Assembly (NCBI RefSeq): GCF_000455325.1
Contig: NZ_HG322951.1
Span: 3,310,016 to 3,343,788, forward strand
Length of the DNA: 33,773 bases
Direction of reading: 5' to 3'
Origin: Mycolicibacterium septicum DSM 44393
Lineage (GTDB): Bacteria > Actinomycetota > Actinomycetes > Mycobacteriales > Mycobacteriaceae
Each line of letters opens with the position of its first letter. Position 1 is the first letter of the stretch. The translations under genes and the position numbers were made by a program. This document shows positions 33,270 to 33,773 of the stretch, piece after piece. Under the pieces are notes generated by a model, which saw only the letters and a program-made list of their open reading frames with translations, ran no database searches and was not told the origin of the DNA.

Positions 33270-33773
33270 GTGGCATCGTCTTCGGCGCCGGTGCATCCTG
33301 CGCGCTACCTGACACTTTTCCTGGTCCTTCTGATCGGCGTATATCTGCTGGTGTTCCTCACCGGCGACAAGCAGGCCAAGCCAAAACTCGGCATTGACCT
33401 GCAGGGCGGTACCCGGGTGACGCTGACAGCGCGCACCCCGGACGGCTCGACGCCGACCAGAGAGGCTCTCAACCAGGCCCAACAAATCATCAGTGCCCGC
33501 GTCGACGGTCTCGGAGTCTCGGGCTCGGAGGTCGTCATCGACGGCGACAATCTGGTGATCACCGTTCCCGGTAACGACGGCAGTGAGGCCCGCAACCTGG
33601 GCCAGACCGCGCGTCTGTACATCCGGCCCGTCGTGCACGCAATGCCTGCCAAGCCGCCGGCCCAGCAGGGGCAGCAGCCCGGCGCTCCGGGCGCTCCTGG
33701 GGCCCCCGCGGCACCGGGTGCCCCCGCGGCACCTGGTGTTGTACCGGGCGCACCCGGCGCAGTGCCGGGCATG
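33270..33773 (+). CDS. secD: protein translocase subunit SecD, 5' part
   Basis: N-terminal 168 residues of SecD, truncated by the window edge. The N-terminal helix [19 protein letters not shown] is followed by the family signature [35 protein letters not shown] and [12 protein letters not shown] are the start of the first periplasmic domain. A Pro/Ala/Gly-rich insertion then begins (from [15 protein letters not shown]), with an 18-bp tandem repeat; mycobacterial SecD proteins commonly carry such an insert. The GTG 33270 start has GAGGAG (33253-33258) 11 nt upstream. TACCCT at 33223-33228 is a possible -10, so secD may also have its own promoter. Confidence 0.93.
   Translation, partial: MASSSAPVHPARYLTLFLVLLIGVYLLVFLTGDKQAKPKLGIDLQGGTRVTLTARTPDGSTPTREALNQAQQIISARVDGLGVSGSEVVIDGDNLVITVPGNDGSEARNLGQTARLYIRPVVHAMPAKPPAQQGQQPGAPGAPGAPAAPGAPAAPGVVPGAPGAVPGM
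33702..33737 (+). repeat. tandem 18-bp repeat in the secD Pro/Ala/Gly insert
   Basis: GCCCCCGCGGCACCGGGT and GCCCCCGCGGCACCTGGT stand head to tail, 17 of 18 bases identical, encoding two APAAPG units. Looser GAPGAPG-type repeats flank them. The unit is a multiple of three, so copy-number change would keep the frame. Confidence 0.7.

Overview
This high-GC window looks like chromosomal core from a mycobacterium, most probably a fast-growing Mycolicibacterium-type species. The basis is gene content and order, plus recall of the equivalent M. tuberculosis region (roughly Rv2616 to Rv2587); no database search was run. Frequent GTG starts, GTGA/ATGA stop-start overlaps, TAnnnT -10 boxes, leaderless-type starts and U-less hairpin terminators fit as well. 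No rRNA, tRNA, CRISPR array, insertion sequence or prophage was seen, and no stretch over 300 bp lacks a gene.

Layout. (1) 1-1159: 5' end of a DUF1990 gene (-), then a hotdog thioesterase and a PGPGW membrane protein. (2) 1221-7574: thrS followed by the phosphatidylinositol mannoside block: HIT-family Ap4A phosphorylase, pgsA1 (PI-phosphate synthase), a PatA-type acyltransferase, pimA, and a membrane protein that reads as a LemA-like domain fused to a Nudix hydrolase. From thrS to pimA the genes overlap or lie within a few bases. (3) 7639-10019: pdxS-tesB2-pdxT, the two PLP synthase subunits with an acyl-CoA thioesterase between them. (4) 10037-14028: an unassigned membrane protein, a GT39/ArnT-like glycosyltransferase, and a convergent pair (carboxymuconolactone-decarboxylase-like and 3-hydroxyisobutyrate-dehydrogenase-like). 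(5) 14133-18169: yebC, a MarR regulator with an apparent CTG start, a rhodanese, an NAD(P)-binding reductase, an alpha/beta hydrolase divergent from a TetR regulator, and a small membrane protein. (6) 18245-20845: ruvC-ruvA-ruvB behind an SOS-box-like site, then DUF1304. (7) 20842-22619: a DUF222/HNH (13E12-type) gene whose start codon lies inside a perfect mycobacterial SOS box, and a SRPBCC protein. (8) 22704-29840: two tandem full-length carboxylic acid reductases (adenylation, carrier and reductase domains). (9) 30006-33773: a maleylpyruvate-isomerase-like protein, a membrane protein, gabT, yajC and the start of secD.

The strongest signals beyond routine annotation concern regulation. The tandem car genes each carry the same 20-bp element, 19/20 identical, with an inverted repeat and a -10-like hexamer in the same register. 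Each is followed by a leader hairpin at a similar distance from the start codon. A strong hairpin follows each car gene, so they look like two separate but co-regulated units. The two SOS boxes tie ruvCAB and the HNH gene to LexA. A MarR-linked palindrome overlaps the -10 of a probably leaderless rhodanese gene. The LemA-Nudix architecture next to pimA also deserves a second look.
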